Of a stretch of DNA of 29,258 nucleotides, positions 1-8,352 are shown piece after piece (the stretch's first letter is position 1; every line of letters begins with the position of its first letter). This stretch comes from Bacteroidetes/Chlorobi group bacterium ChocPot_Mid (lineage in GTDB: Bacteria; Bacteroidota; Ignavibacteria; Kapaibacteriales; UBA2268): the NCBI GenBank assembly GCA_003731675.1, contig RCNQ01000006.1:1-29258 (forward strand), in the 5' to 3' direction. Below the pieces are notes generated by a model, which did not search any database, was not told the DNA's origin, and worked only from the letters and a program-made list of their open reading frames with translations. The translations under genes and the position numbers were made by a program.

Positions 1-355
1 TTATATCATCCAGCCAACCAACTTCTTTATCCAAAACATTTTTATACAGATACAATATTGCCTGTAATGCTTGGTTCTGTGTTGAAGAGGAAACATTTTG
101 ATCTACTGCAAGATGATTTATGAATTTCTGAATCTCATCCTTACCCATTTCATTCGGATGTCTTTTATTGTGGAAAAGGATAAATCTTTTTATCCAGCCG
201 ATATATGCTTCTTCTGTTTTTCTGCTGTAATGATTTGATCTTAAGTTTATTCTTACTTCATCAAGTAATTTTGGCTTGGTTTGGTTTGAAGAAAGAATTA
301 ATACGTCATTAGAAAAATCTTTCTTTATTGGAGTATATGTTTTTTGTTCGTTCAA
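1..355 (-). CDS. Tyrosine recombinase (integron-integrase-like), N-terminal part, cut by window edge
   Basis: Reading the minus strand from 355 gives about 118 residues that match the SAM-like N-terminal core-binding domain of tyrosine recombinases, with segments such as HYSRKTEEAYIGWIKRFI, HPNEMGKDEIQKFINHLAV and SSSTQNQALQAILYLYKNVL. The 'AVxxNVSSSTQNQAL' pattern is characteristic of the integron-integrase/XerC-like branch, which cuts and joins DNA through a C-terminal tyrosine. That catalytic domain (R-H-R-Y) would lie beyond position 1, so activity cannot be judged. No in-frame ATG exists at the N-terminus; an in-frame stop lies just upstream, and TTG at 355 preceded by GAGGG six bases upstream is the best start. 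Neighbouring palindrome-rich DNA fits a rearranging region. I saw no attC-like cassette array in the window. Confidence 0.72.
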   Translation of the reverse strand, partial: MNEQKTYTPIKKDFSNDVLILSSNQTKPKLLDEVRINLRSNHYSRKTEEAYIGWIKRFILFHNKRHPNEMGKDEIQKFINHLAVDQNVSSSTQNQALQAILYLYKNVLDKEVGWLDDI

Positions 356-535
356 AAAGTACCCTCATATACTGAAAGTAAATTAGTTATTTTAATTATT
401 TATGTCAAGAAAAATTTTAATTGCATAATAAATTCTTATCACCTCAAAATAATCTCACTTACTTTCATCCAACAACCAATAACTTACAACTAATAACCAA
501 CAACCATAACTTTCCAATTAATAATTATCAATTTA

Positions 536-638
536 CCTGCTGCAAGCAGGCTTGCCTGCTGCAAGCAGGTTCGCAATTATCAACTTGCAATTATCAACTT
601 GCAATTATCAATTATCAATTATTCATTATACATTATCA
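536..638. repeat. Double hairpin palindrome followed by short AT-rich direct repeats
   Basis: The spacer between the recombinase and the polymerase half-gene holds two copies (536-550, 555-569) of CCTGCT-gca-AGCAGG, each able to form a 6-bp stem with a 3-nt loop. They are followed by iterated units of the type caattatcaa(cttg) to about 638. Similar caattatcaatt iterations recur at about 2440-2490 upstream of dinB. The stretch 361-535 holds nothing else I can support; a plus-strand reading frame across it is low-complexity and overlaps the polymerase gene, so I do not call it. Confidence 0.6.
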
Positions 639-2318
639 CAAGTACGCCTTTACTAATCTTTCCTTGTCTAACGTATTGACAAGCATAATTTCATCAAGAG
701 TAGCGGGCTTTTCTGTATCACCAAAGAAATCTATATCAGTTCTATCTTTTTGCGTAATTGATTTTGCTTTTTCGCCGGTCATTACAGATAATTCTTCAAC
801 GATAATATTGTTGCTGTTTTCTTCATCAACTTTTCCTTCAACTACAAAAGCACCCATCGAAAGTGTTTGCTCTGCAAATCTTTCATAAACGTTTGGAAAA
901 ATAACCGCTTCAAAAGTTCCGTTTAAATCTTCTAAAGAAAGAAATTTCATGATATCACCTTTAGTAGTAACAATTCTTTTTGAAGTCATATACCAGCCAA
1001 TCATTTTAACTTTTTTGCCTTTATATTTTTCCATTTCTGATGACTGAATAACATTTGCCGATTGAATTTCATCTTTGAAAAATTCTAAAGGATGTTGAGA
1101 AACCATATAGCCAAAAGTTTCAAGCTCACAAATACATTTTTCTTCAATTGAAAAATCTTTTTCTGTTATTACTTCTTTTTCAAGTTTGATTGATTCATTA
1201 ATAAATAAATTATTCTCGGCTTCGTTCAATAATCTTTTATGACTGAAATAAATATCCAAAAGACGAAGTAAAGTTGGTCTCGTTAAATTAAAACAATCCA
1301 TCGCACCACATTTTATAAGTGATTCGCAATGCTCGTAACCGATTTTTGTTCTTATCAAAAAATCAATTAGAGAAATATACTTTCCATTTTTCGTGCGTTC
1401 TTTAATTATTAGCTCTGCTTCACTTTGCTGAAAATTTTTTATTGCCATAAAACCAATTCTAATTTCATTATCGTTTGCTTTATATTCATAAAAACTATTG
1501 TTGATGCATGGAAGCAAAATTTTAATTCCAAGTCTTTTAGCTTCCGAAACATAAACGGCAGGCGAGTAGTAACCACCTTGATTTGTAAGAACTGCAGCAA
1601 AAAAGTAAGCAGGAAAGTGAGCTTTCAAATAAGCCATTTGAAAAGAAAGAAGTGCAAACGAAGCGCTGTGAGCTTTGCAAAATGCATATTGGGCAAAACT
1701 TTCAATTTGTTTCCATAATTCTTGTGTAACTTGATTACTATAACCTTTTTGTTTACAGTTATTAAAAAATTTATCAACAATCATTTGCATTGCTTTGTGC
1801 GAACGCATTTTTCCGCTCATTGCTCGTCGCAAAAAATCAGCTTCTTCCAAACTTAAACCAATAATATGATGAGCAACTTTAATTACATCTTCCTGATAAA
1901 CCATTACACCATAAGTTTCACCAAGATATTCTTCCATCTCCGGTAATAAATATTTTCTTCGTTTTGGATTTTTATGTCGTTCAATAAATTCTTTCAACAT
2001 TCCACTTGAAGCAACGCCGGGACGAATAATAGAACTAACTGCAGTTAACATTTCAAAAGTATGACAATCTGTTTTTTGAAGAAGAGAACGCATGCCCGGA
2101 CTTTCAATATAAAAACATCCAATCGTGTTGCCGGTTCTTATTAATTCTTGTGTGGCTTTATCTTCAAAAACATTTTCATACTCGAAAATATTGAAACCTG
2201 TTGGTGCAATAGTTTTGGGAACTGCATCAAAAATTTTTTGAAGTTTAGGAACATCCGGTAAACGATATTCCGACAAATCCCAAAAATTTTGCTTGATTAT
2301 TTCTTTTTCTTTGTTCAT
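636..2318 (-). CDS. dnaE: DNA polymerase III alpha-family protein, C-terminal half (split DnaE)
   Basis: 560 residues equal to the C-terminal half of a DnaE-family polymerase. It starts shortly before the segment GCFYIESPGMRSLLQKT (about residues 67-83), then shows IIRPGV and the fingers/helix-hairpin-helix region (YGVMVYQEDVI, FLRRAMSGK, FAQYAFCKAHSASFALLSFQ, AYLKAHFPAYFFAAVLT). An OB-fold follows at about 430-510 (KKVKMIGWYMTSKRIVTTKG ... FEAVIFPNVY). The PHP domain and all three catalytic aspartates are absent; they are in the plus-strand gene at 3664-5337. Together the halves total 1117 aa, close to a normal DnaE. The first 45 or so residues (WDLSEYRLPDVPKLQKIFDA) may be leftover linker or new sequence. 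The GCFYIESPGMR signature suggests a second-copy DnaE found beside dinB rather than the main replicative enzyme; that is from memory of the family. Confidence 0.85.
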   Translation of the reverse strand: MNKEKEIIKQNFWDLSEYRLPDVPKLQKIFDAVPKTIAPTGFNIFEYENVFEDKATQELIRTGNTIGCFYIESPGMRSLLQKTDCHTFEMLTAVSSIIRPGVASSGMLKEFIERHKNPKRRKYLLPEMEEYLGETYGVMVYQEDVIKVAHHIIGLSLEEADFLRRAMSGKMRSHKAMQMIVDKFFNNCKQKGYSNQVTQELWKQIESFAQYAFCKAHSASFALLSFQMAYLKAHFPAYFFAAVLTNQGGYYSPAVYVSEAKRLGIKILLPCINNSFYEYKANDNEIRIGFMAIKNFQQSEAELIIKERTKNGKYISLIDFLIRTKIGYEHCESLIKCGAMDCFNLTRPTLLRLLDIYFSHKRLLNEAENNLFINESIKLEKEVITEKDFSIEEKCICELETFGYMVSQHPLEFFKDEIQSANVIQSSEMEKYKGKKVKMIGWYMTSKRIVTTKGDIMKFLSLEDLNGTFEAVIFPNVYERFAEQTLSMGAFVVEGKVDEENSNNIIVEELSVMTGEKAKSITQKDRTDIDFFGDTEKPATLDEIMLVNTLDKERLVKAYL

Positions 2319-2507
2319 TTTTAAGTAGTGAATATCTGTACACTATTATAATGGATTATAAAATAAATGTCAATATCAATTGTAAAATGATAATTGCAAA
2401 TTGTGGATTGTCAATCTGCTATGACTAATAAGTCTTTAATTATCAATTTTCAATTATCAATTATCAATTTTCAATTATCAATTATTAATTATTAATCTCG
2501 AATTTCT
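2319..2507. promoter_or_regulatory. Divergent regulatory region shared by both polymerase arms, with inverted repeat
   Basis: This 189-bp AT-rich gap separates the minus-strand DnaE C-half from plus-strand dinB. At 2326-2345 there is a perfect inverted repeat TAGTG-N10-CACTA, 8 bp from the C-half start codon, a plausible operator position. Towards dinB lies a run of caattttcaattatcaatt repeats. DinB-type polymerases are often under SOS (LexA) control, but LexA boxes vary by phylum and I cannot identify this one as LexA. The inverted repeat is seen directly; its regulatory role is inference. Confidence 0.4.
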
Positions 2508-3662
2508 ATGAAAACTATTTTTCATTTAGATATGGATGCGTTTTTTGTTTCTGTGGAACGAATACTTGATCCTTCGTTGCAAGGAAAGCCGGTAATTGTT
2601 GGTGGCGATCCACATGGACGAGGTGTGGTTGCAGCTTGCAGTTATGAAGCTCGTAAGTTTGGAATTCATTCAGCTATGCCAATTGCAAATGCTTTCCGTC
2701 TTTGTCCAAAAGGAATTTTTCTTCATGGTCATCATAAAGAGTATGTTCGTTATTCCAATGCAGTTAAAAATTTATTGGAAGAAAAATTTCCAATTGTTCA
2801 GCAAGCTTCTATTGATGAGTTTTATTGCGACTTTACCGGCTGTCAAAAAATTTATGGCGAACCACAAGAGTTTGCAAAAAAACTTCAGCAGGAAATTATG
2901 AATAAATTTTCGCTTCCTTGTTCAATTGGAATCAGTTCAAATAAATCTGTTTCTAAAATTGCAACGGATTTAAATAAGCCAATGGGAATTACATTTGTCC
3001 CGCATGGAAAAGAAAAGGAATTTCTTGCACCGCTTGCTATTGAAAGAATTCCCGGCGTTGGCAAAAAAACTTTTCCTATTCTAAAAGCACGTGGGTTTAA
3101 TACTATTGGCGATCTTGCAAATGCATCTCAAGATTATCTGGCTTCGATATTAGGAAAGTTTGGTATTGATTTATGGAATCGTGCAAATGGTTTTGGCAGC
3201 GATATTTTGTCACTTGAACATGAAAGAAAAAGTATCTCTAAAGAAACAACTTTTGAAGAAGATATTGTTGGTAAAACAGAAATTGAAGTTCATCTTTTTA
3301 AGCTGGTAGAAAAAGTTGCACAACTTCTTCGTAATGAAAATTTGAATGCATCGACAATCGGTATCAAACTTCGTTATTCCGATTTTTCGACAATCACCCG
3401 CGCAAAAACAATTAAAGAACCAACAAACGATGATAAAATAATTTATCAAACCGCTGTTAATCTTTTTCGTGCAGTTTATACAAGAAGAGTTGGAGTTCGT
3501 TTGATTGGAATTCATTTGAGCAAATTAGAACATGTTTCTGAACAAGAAGTTTTATTTGAAGATGAAGAATTAATTCGTAAAAGAATGTTAAATGCTGTAA
3601 CAAAAATTCGAGATAAGTATGGCTCAAAAATTATTCATATTGGAATAGTAGGGAATAAATAA
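2508..3662 (+). CDS. dinB: DNA polymerase IV (Y-family translesion polymerase)
   Basis: 384 residues, normal length for DinB. The N-terminal palm starts FHLDMDAFFVSVE with metal-binding Asp8, and the second acidic pair is SIDEF (Asp103, Glu104), so catalytic residues are intact. The thumb region has the GVGKKT helix-hairpin-helix (RIPGVGKKTFPILKARGF), followed by a little-finger domain. Near the C-terminus EQEVLFED (about 345-352) resembles a QxxLF sliding-clamp-binding motif. The enzyme copies past damaged template bases with low fidelity. The stop codon is one base before the ATG of the DnaE N-half, so the two are almost certainly one transcript. This suggests a translesion cassette pairing a Y-family and a C-family polymerase. 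No strong ribosome binding site is visible, as is common in this phylum. Confidence 0.95.
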   Translation: MKTIFHLDMDAFFVSVERILDPSLQGKPVIVGGDPHGRGVVAACSYEARKFGIHSAMPIANAFRLCPKGIFLHGHHKEYVRYSNAVKNLLEEKFPIVQQASIDEFYCDFTGCQKIYGEPQEFAKKLQQEIMNKFSLPCSIGISSNKSVSKIATDLNKPMGITFVPHGKEKEFLAPLAIERIPGVGKKTFPILKARGFNTIGDLANASQDYLASILGKFGIDLWNRANGFGSDILSLEHERKSISKETTFEEDIVGKTEIEVHLFKLVEKVAQLLRNENLNASTIGIKLRYSDFSTITRAKTIKEPTNDDKIIYQTAVNLFRAVYTRRVGVRLIGIHLSKLEHVSEQEVLFEDEELIRKRMLNAVTKIRDKYGSKIIHIGIVGNK

Positions 3663-3663
3663 A

Positions 3664-5337
3664 ATGTTTTCTTTACATGTGCATTCATATTTCTCTTTTT
3701 TACAATCAACAATCAAGATTGAAGAACTTGTAAGCTTTGCTAAAAAAAGTGGAAGCAATTATGTATCGTTGACCGACACAAATGGAATGTATGGACTCAT
3801 TCAATTTTTTAAGATAGCTAAAGAAAATAACATCAAACCAATTCTTGGAGTTTTAATAGATGATCCAAAAGAAAAACACTCTGCAATTTTTATTGCAAAG
3901 AATAATGATGGTTATGCACAACTTTGTAGAATAATTACTTCACGAAAGTTGAATGAAAAATTTTCTCTTTCAGAATTATTTAATCAGTCGTTGGAAAATC
4001 TTTTCGTTTTAACTTCTTCACTCGAACTCCTTAAAAAAATAAAAATTGATTCATCGCTCAAACAAAATTTATTTGTTGAATTAATTGTAACAGAAAAACA
4101 AAAAAGAAAAACACGTTTGCTTTATGAATTTGCAAAAGAAAATCAATTAAAAATTGTTGCAACACATCCAGCATATTTTTTATCGAAAGAAGATTTTTTA
4201 CTTCACAAAGTTTTAACAGCAATTAAGTTGAATACAACCGTTGCTAATCTTGAAGAATCTCAAATTATTGATGAAGAATATTATTTACGAACTCCGGAAG
4301 AATTATCAAAAACTTGGAAAGCATTGCCGGAAGCACTTTGGAATGCAGATAAAATTGCTCATGAAAGCAATGTCGATTTGAAAATTGGAGATTATAAATT
4401 TCCAACTTTTCCTTTACCACAAAATGAAAGTGCTTTTTCACTTTTGTGGAAAATTGCTTTTGAAGGATTAACAAAACGATACATGAAAATTACAGATCAA
4501 GCAATTAAAAGATTACAATATGAATTGGAAGTAATTGATGAACTTGGCTTTAGTGATTACTTTTTAATTGTGTGGGATATAATTCGTGAAGCTAAAAGTC
4601 GTGGAATTATTCATATCGGAAGAGGCTCGGCTGCTAATAGTCTTGTTTCTTATTGCCTTGGATTTACAGAAGTTGATCCGATAAAATATAATTTATACTT
4701 CGAAAGATTTTTGAATCGAGGAAGACTTTCGCCACCAGATGTTGATTTAGATTTTTCATGGAAGGAAAGAGATGCAATCATAAAATATATTTTTGAAAAA
4801 TATGGTTACGATAAAGTTGGAATGATTTCTACAACAGTTACATTCAGAGCTCGCTCAGCTTTCCGGGAAGTTGCAAAAGCATTTGGTATTTCTGAATCGG
4901 AAATTTCGAAATACAGTAAATTTATTCCGTGGACTTCAGCTCAAAATCTTCCTAACATTGCAGAAAAATTTCCGGAAACTCGCACACTCGATTTTCAAAA
5001 TGAACCTTGGAAAACGATTGTCAATCTCGCATCTAAACTTGCTGGATTTCCTCGCCATTTAAGCATTCATCCAAGCGGATTAGTAATTACAAAAGAAAAA
5101 ATTACAAACTATGTTGCGATGGAATTTGCAAAGAACAAAGGATTAGGAATAGTAGTCACGCAACCGGATATGTATTCAACCGAAGAACTTGGACTAATTA
5201 AAATTGATTTATTATCTCAACGATCATTAGGTGTATTGAAATTAGTAATGAATGAATTGAATAAGATTGTTACAAAAGAAGAATCAGAAAAAATTCAAAT
5301 ACCGATTTATAACATCACACAATCACAAAACATGTAA
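3664..5337 (+). CDS. dnaE: DNA polymerase III alpha-family protein, N-terminal half with catalytic aspartates (split DnaE)
   Basis: 557 residues. An N-terminal PHP domain (SLHVHSYFSFLQS, His5 and His7) is followed by the palm: HIGRGSAANSLVSYCLGFTE, then PPDVDLDFSWKERD with Asp359 and Asp361, and KIDLLSQRSLG with Asp515. These align with E. coli DnaE Asp401, Asp403 and Asp555. The protein stops about 40 residues later, before the GCFYIESPGMR segment that begins the minus-strand half. Alone it lacks the fingers and OB domains and would probably be inactive, so it likely assembles with the 636-2318 product or is a relic. The PHP motif usually written LTDHG reads LTDTNG here, so one metal ligand is lost. 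No Cys or intein-like sequence is seen at the break, which argues against trans-splicing. Codon use matches the neighbours. Confidence 0.88.
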   Translation: MFSLHVHSYFSFLQSTIKIEELVSFAKKSGSNYVSLTDTNGMYGLIQFFKIAKENNIKPILGVLIDDPKEKHSAIFIAKNNDGYAQLCRIITSRKLNEKFSLSELFNQSLENLFVLTSSLELLKKIKIDSSLKQNLFVELIVTEKQKRKTRLLYEFAKENQLKIVATHPAYFLSKEDFLLHKVLTAIKLNTTVANLEESQIIDEEYYLRTPEELSKTWKALPEALWNADKIAHESNVDLKIGDYKFPTFPLPQNESAFSLLWKIAFEGLTKRYMKITDQAIKRLQYELEVIDELGFSDYFLIVWDIIREAKSRGIIHIGRGSAANSLVSYCLGFTEVDPIKYNLYFERFLNRGRLSPPDVDLDFSWKERDAIIKYIFEKYGYDKVGMISTTVTFRARSAFREVAKAFGISESEISKYSKFIPWTSAQNLPNIAEKFPETRTLDFQNEPWKTIVNLASKLAGFPRHLSIHPSGLVITKEKITNYVAMEFAKNKGLGIVVTQPDMYSTEELGLIKIDLLSQRSLGVLKLVMNELNKIVTKEESEKIQIPIYNITQSQNM

Positions 5338-5539
5338 CACAAACTGCAGATTCATGGAAAAATTATTATACCAGATTTGTTAATAAAAATTTTCTTATAA
5401 AAAATATAAGAGTGCAGTTAAAATGATTTATATTCAACCATTATAGATTTCTAATTGCATCAGGCAAGTTCTATGAAAATCATTTTTTATATAGCTATCG
5501 TTATCGTTACAATAATTGGAGATATCTAAAAAGTTAAAA

Positions 5540-5591
5540 ATTGTCATCCTGAGCTTGCCCGCCTTAGGCGAGCTTGTCGAAGACTGACAAT
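5540..5591. repeat. Compound palindromic element with CGCCTTAGGCG core
   Basis: Outer arms ATTGTC (5540-5545) and GACAAT (5586-5591) enclose an imperfect inverted repeat whose centre is the perfect palindrome CGCCTTAGGCG (5560-5570), flanked by GAGCTTGC and GAGCTTGTCGAAG. A related sequence occurs inside both RCC1-protein genes (about 7105-7136 and 9233-9264), and the core is shared with the palindrome inserted in some CRISPR repeats. This looks like a small mobile palindrome family. Confidence 0.65.
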
Positions 5592-5883
5592 ATGAATCAA
5601 AGTTACACTTCGACATTCGTCTACTGCCGGAGACAGATCAGCGTGACATAAAAACTTACTTTTTGAACAGTCACATAATTGTAACAAAATTATTACTCAC
5701 AAAAAATTAAAACCTCTTTGCTGAAATAAATTATTTTTACAATCTCTTAAAAAGCCAGTTCAAAGAAAATCTATTTTGAACCATCATCATTACAATAATC
5801 AAACATCTTCGATATTATTTTATAAACCTGTACAATCTTAATTTTATTTGACTTCGTAGAAGTCATATAATTGTAGCAAAAAC

Positions 5884-6287
5884 ATCACCACAAAAATTAA
5901 AACCTCGTAGAGGTTTAATAATATTTATCCTTGCTTATAGCAACCAAATTCACAAAAAATCATTTATCAAATTGTTGAATCTTTTTTACGTTAACCACTT
6001 TGCAGCGATGATGACTTCGTAGAAGTCAAATATTTGTAGCAAATATTTGTAGCAAATAATTGTAGCATATAATTGTAGCAAAAATATCACCACAAAAATT
6101 AAAACCTCGTAGAGGTTTAATAATATTTATCCTTGCTTATAGCAACCAAATTCACAAAAAATCATTTATCAAATTGTTGAATCTTTTTTACGTTAACCAC
6201 TTTGCAGCGATGATGACTTCGTAGAAGTCAAATATTTGTAGCAAATATTTGTAGCAAATAGTTGTAGCATATAATTGTAGCAAAAAT
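5884..6287. repeat. Tandem duplication, two copies of 202 bp
   Basis: The segment starting atcaccacaaaaatt at 5884 restarts at 6086 and again at 6288, giving an exact 202-bp period over two copies with only scattered differences (for example the ttgtagcaaataa/g region). Each unit carries one P1 and one P2 palindrome. The near identity suggests a recent unequal exchange or replication slippage. Confidence 0.85.
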
Positions 6288-6577
6288 ATCACCACAAAAA
6301 TTAAAACCTCTTTGCTGAAATAAATTATTTTTACAATCTCTTAAAAAGCCAGTTCAAAGAAAATCTATTTTGAACCATCATCATTGCAATAATCAAACAT
6401 CAACGATTTTGCTTAATAAACCTGTTCATTCTTAATGGTTTATTGACTTCGTAGAAGTCACATAATTGTAGCAAAAACATCACCACAAAAATTAAAACCT
6501 CGTAGAGGTTTAATAAAAATTGATAATTTTCTCAAAAGACGATCATTAAATATTTTTGTTTATTGACTAATCTGGAA

Positions 6578-6606
6578 TAAAAAATGCTGCCCTTTTAATA
6601 GGCAGC
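6578..6606 (-). terminator. Rho-independent terminator downstream of first RCC1-repeat gene
   Basis: On the minus strand a stem GCTGCC / GGCAGC (6601-6606 and 6586-6591) with a 9-nt loop is followed by ATTTTTTATT. It lies about 50 bp after the stop codon of the gene at 6658-8352. The second paralog lacks this hairpin; its downstream flank is replaced by the MITE-like element. Confidence 0.75.
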
Positions 6607-6657
6607 CTGATACTTTTTATCAAAACATTACTTTTTCAAATCACGGTAATCACAGTC

Positions 6658-8352
6658 TTATTTCATCAAAATCATTTTACGAGCTTGTGTGTATGTACCA
6701 GCTTCAAGTTTGTATATGTACACTCCATTGCTTAATTCTTTTGCATCAAAATTTATTTTGTATGTTCCTGCCTCTTTCATTCCATTTACAAGAGTTCTAA
6801 CTTCCTGACCGAGTACGTTGTAAACTTTTAAACTCACATTTGCAGCTTGTGGAATTGTGAATTCAATCTTTGTAGTAGGATTGAAAGGATTAGGGAAGTT
6901 TTGAGCTAATTTAAATTCTTGCGGAAAATCAACATTAGCTTCAACAATGTCGCTATATTTGAAAGAACCATCAAAATCAATTTGTTTTAATCTGTACTGC
7001 ACTTTACCACTCGGTGGATTTTCATCAGTAAAGAAATAATCTTTAGGAGAGTTCGAATTTCCGTGTCCCTGAACAAAACCAATCTTGTTCCAATCTATCA
7101 AATTGAGCTTACGCGCCTTAGGTGGGCTTGTCGAAGTTTGACTTGCTCTTTCAATCTCAAATCCATAATTATTCACTTCCGTTGCAGTTTGCCAATTAAG
7201 TAATACACTGCCATTTGAAACAGATGCAGAAAAAGATGTAAGCTCAACTGGAAGAACATTGGTTATACTTGTCTGAACCGGAACATTGCTGTTAGTGTTG
7301 GTTCCATCTCCAAGTTGACCAAATTGATTGAATCCCCAAGCCCAAACTGTACCGTCATTTTTCAAGGCAAGGGAATGATACACTCCTCCAGCAATAGCGA
7401 TGATGCTTGTAAGAGAATCTACCTTCACGGGAACATTGCTGTCTGTGTTGGTTCCATTTCCAAGTTGACCATAGTTATTGTATCCCCAAGCCCAAACCGT
7501 GCCGTCACTTTTGAGAGCAAGGGAATGCCACCCTCCTGCAGCAATAGCGATGATGCTTGTAAGAGAATCTACCTTCACGGGAACATTGCTGTATGTGTAT
7601 GTGTTGGTTCCATTTCCAAGTTGACCAAGGTTATTGTTTCCCCAAGCCCAAACCGTGCCATCATTTTTAAGGGCAAGGGAATGCCACCATCCTCCAGCAA
7701 TAGCGATGATGCTTTTAAGAGAATCTACCTTCACGGGAACATTGCTGTAATAAGTGTATCCCCAAGCCCAAACCGTGCCGTCACTTTTGAGGGCAAGGGA
7801 ATGACCGTATCCTCCTGCAATAGCGATGATGCTTGTAAGAGAAGTTACCTGCACGGGAACATTGCTGTCTGTGTTGGTTCCATTTCCAAGTTGACCATGG
7901 TTATTGTATCCCCAAGCCCAAACCGTGCCGTCATTTTTCAGGGCAAGGGAATGATACATTCCTGCAGCAATAGCGATGATGCTTGTAAGAGAATCTACCT
8001 GCACGGGAACATAGCTGATGTCTGTACTGGTTCCATATCCAAGTTGACCATATTTATTCCATCCCCAAGCCCAAACTGTGCCGTCATTTTTCAGAGCAAG
8101 AGAATGAAAGCATCCTCTAGCAATAGCGATGATGCTTTTAAGAGAATCTACCTTCACGGGAACATGGCTGTCTGTATTGGTTCCATCTCCAAGTTGACCA
8201 TCTGAATTTGATCCCCAAGCCCAAACCGTGCCGTCATTTTTCAGGGCAAGGGAATGATGCATTCCTGCTGCAATTGTTTGAGCGGAAGAAAAAGTTTGTA
8301 ATGCAAACAAAAAGATTGCAAGAAGAAATGCGGTAATGATTAAATGTTTCAT
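6658..8352 (-). CDS. Secreted RCC1-repeat protein with type IX secretion sorting domain (paralog 1)
   Basis: 564 residues. A signal peptide (MKHLIITAFLLAIFLFALQ, cleavage near SSAQT) is followed by seven RCC1/BNR-like repeats of about 50 residues with the core HSLALKNDGTVWAWG ... GQLGNGTNTDSNVPV. The fourth repeat is short and lacks the GQLGNG segment. Next is a linker (LPVELTSFSASVSNGSVLL), then a C-terminal type A sorting domain (FKLAQNFPNPFNPTTKIEF ... ARKMILMK) that directs export through the type IX system and surface anchoring or release. RCC1 repeats form beta-propellers, usually a binding platform; the ligand is unknown. In the linker, TSTSPPKARKLN matches the genomic palindromic element read in frame. 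GAGGG precedes the ATG. The antisense frame is also open because of the repeats, but is a shadow. Confidence 0.88.
   Translation of the reverse strand: MKHLIITAFLLAIFLFALQTFSSAQTIAAGMHHSLALKNDGTVWAWGSNSDGQLGDGTNTDSHVPVKVDSLKSIIAIARGCFHSLALKNDGTVWAWGWNKYGQLGYGTSTDISYVPVQVDSLTSIIAIAAGMYHSLALKNDGTVWAWGYNNHGQLGNGTNTDSNVPVQVTSLTSIIAIAGGYGHSLALKSDGTVWAWGYTYYSNVPVKVDSLKSIIAIAGGWWHSLALKNDGTVWAWGNNNLGQLGNGTNTYTYSNVPVKVDSLTSIIAIAAGGWHSLALKSDGTVWAWGYNNYGQLGNGTNTDSNVPVKVDSLTSIIAIAGGVYHSLALKNDGTVWAWGFNQFGQLGDGTNTNSNVPVQTSITNVLPVELTSFSASVSNGSVLLNWQTATEVNNYGFEIERASQTSTSPPKARKLNLIDWNKIGFVQGHGNSNSPKDYFFTDENPPSGKVQYRLKQIDFDGSFKYSDIVEANVDFPQEFKLAQNFPNPFNPTTKIEFTIPQAANVSLKVYNVLGQEVRTLVNGMKEAGTYKINFDAKELSNGVYIYKLEAGTYTQARKMILMK

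Larger units (their letters stand above)
5338..6657. repeat. 1.3-kb intergenic block of REP-like palindromes
   Basis: No supportable gene. The block holds several copies of two palindromes. P1 is GACTTC-GTA-GAAGTC, at 5850-5864, 6013-6027, 6215-6229 and 6445-6459. P2 is AACCTC-GTA-GAGGTT, at 5901-5915, 6103-6117 and 6496-6510. Between them are iterations of ttgtagcaaata. The sequence at about 5709-5840 recurs at 6306-6440 and again at 10861-11000, so the block consists of duplicated modules. P1 then P2 are spaced roughly 50-90 bp apart. The GTAG-rich pattern and the nearby RAYT gene suggest a REP-type family. Confidence 0.75.

Noticed and set aside
1..635. Integron cassette array beside the recombinase
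   Set aside because: The recombinase N-terminus looks integron-like, but no attC-type imperfect palindromes or small cassette ORFs follow; the polymerase cluster comes next.
421..888. 155-aa plus-strand frame
   Set aside because: Runs through the low-complexity caattatcaa repeats and is antisense to the DnaE C-half; no RBS or recognisable domain.
5200..5337. Split intein joining the two DnaE halves
   Set aside because: No Cys/Ser start, intein motif or extra 100-residue tail at the N-half end, and the C-half begins with polymerase-like sequence after a short unknown leader.
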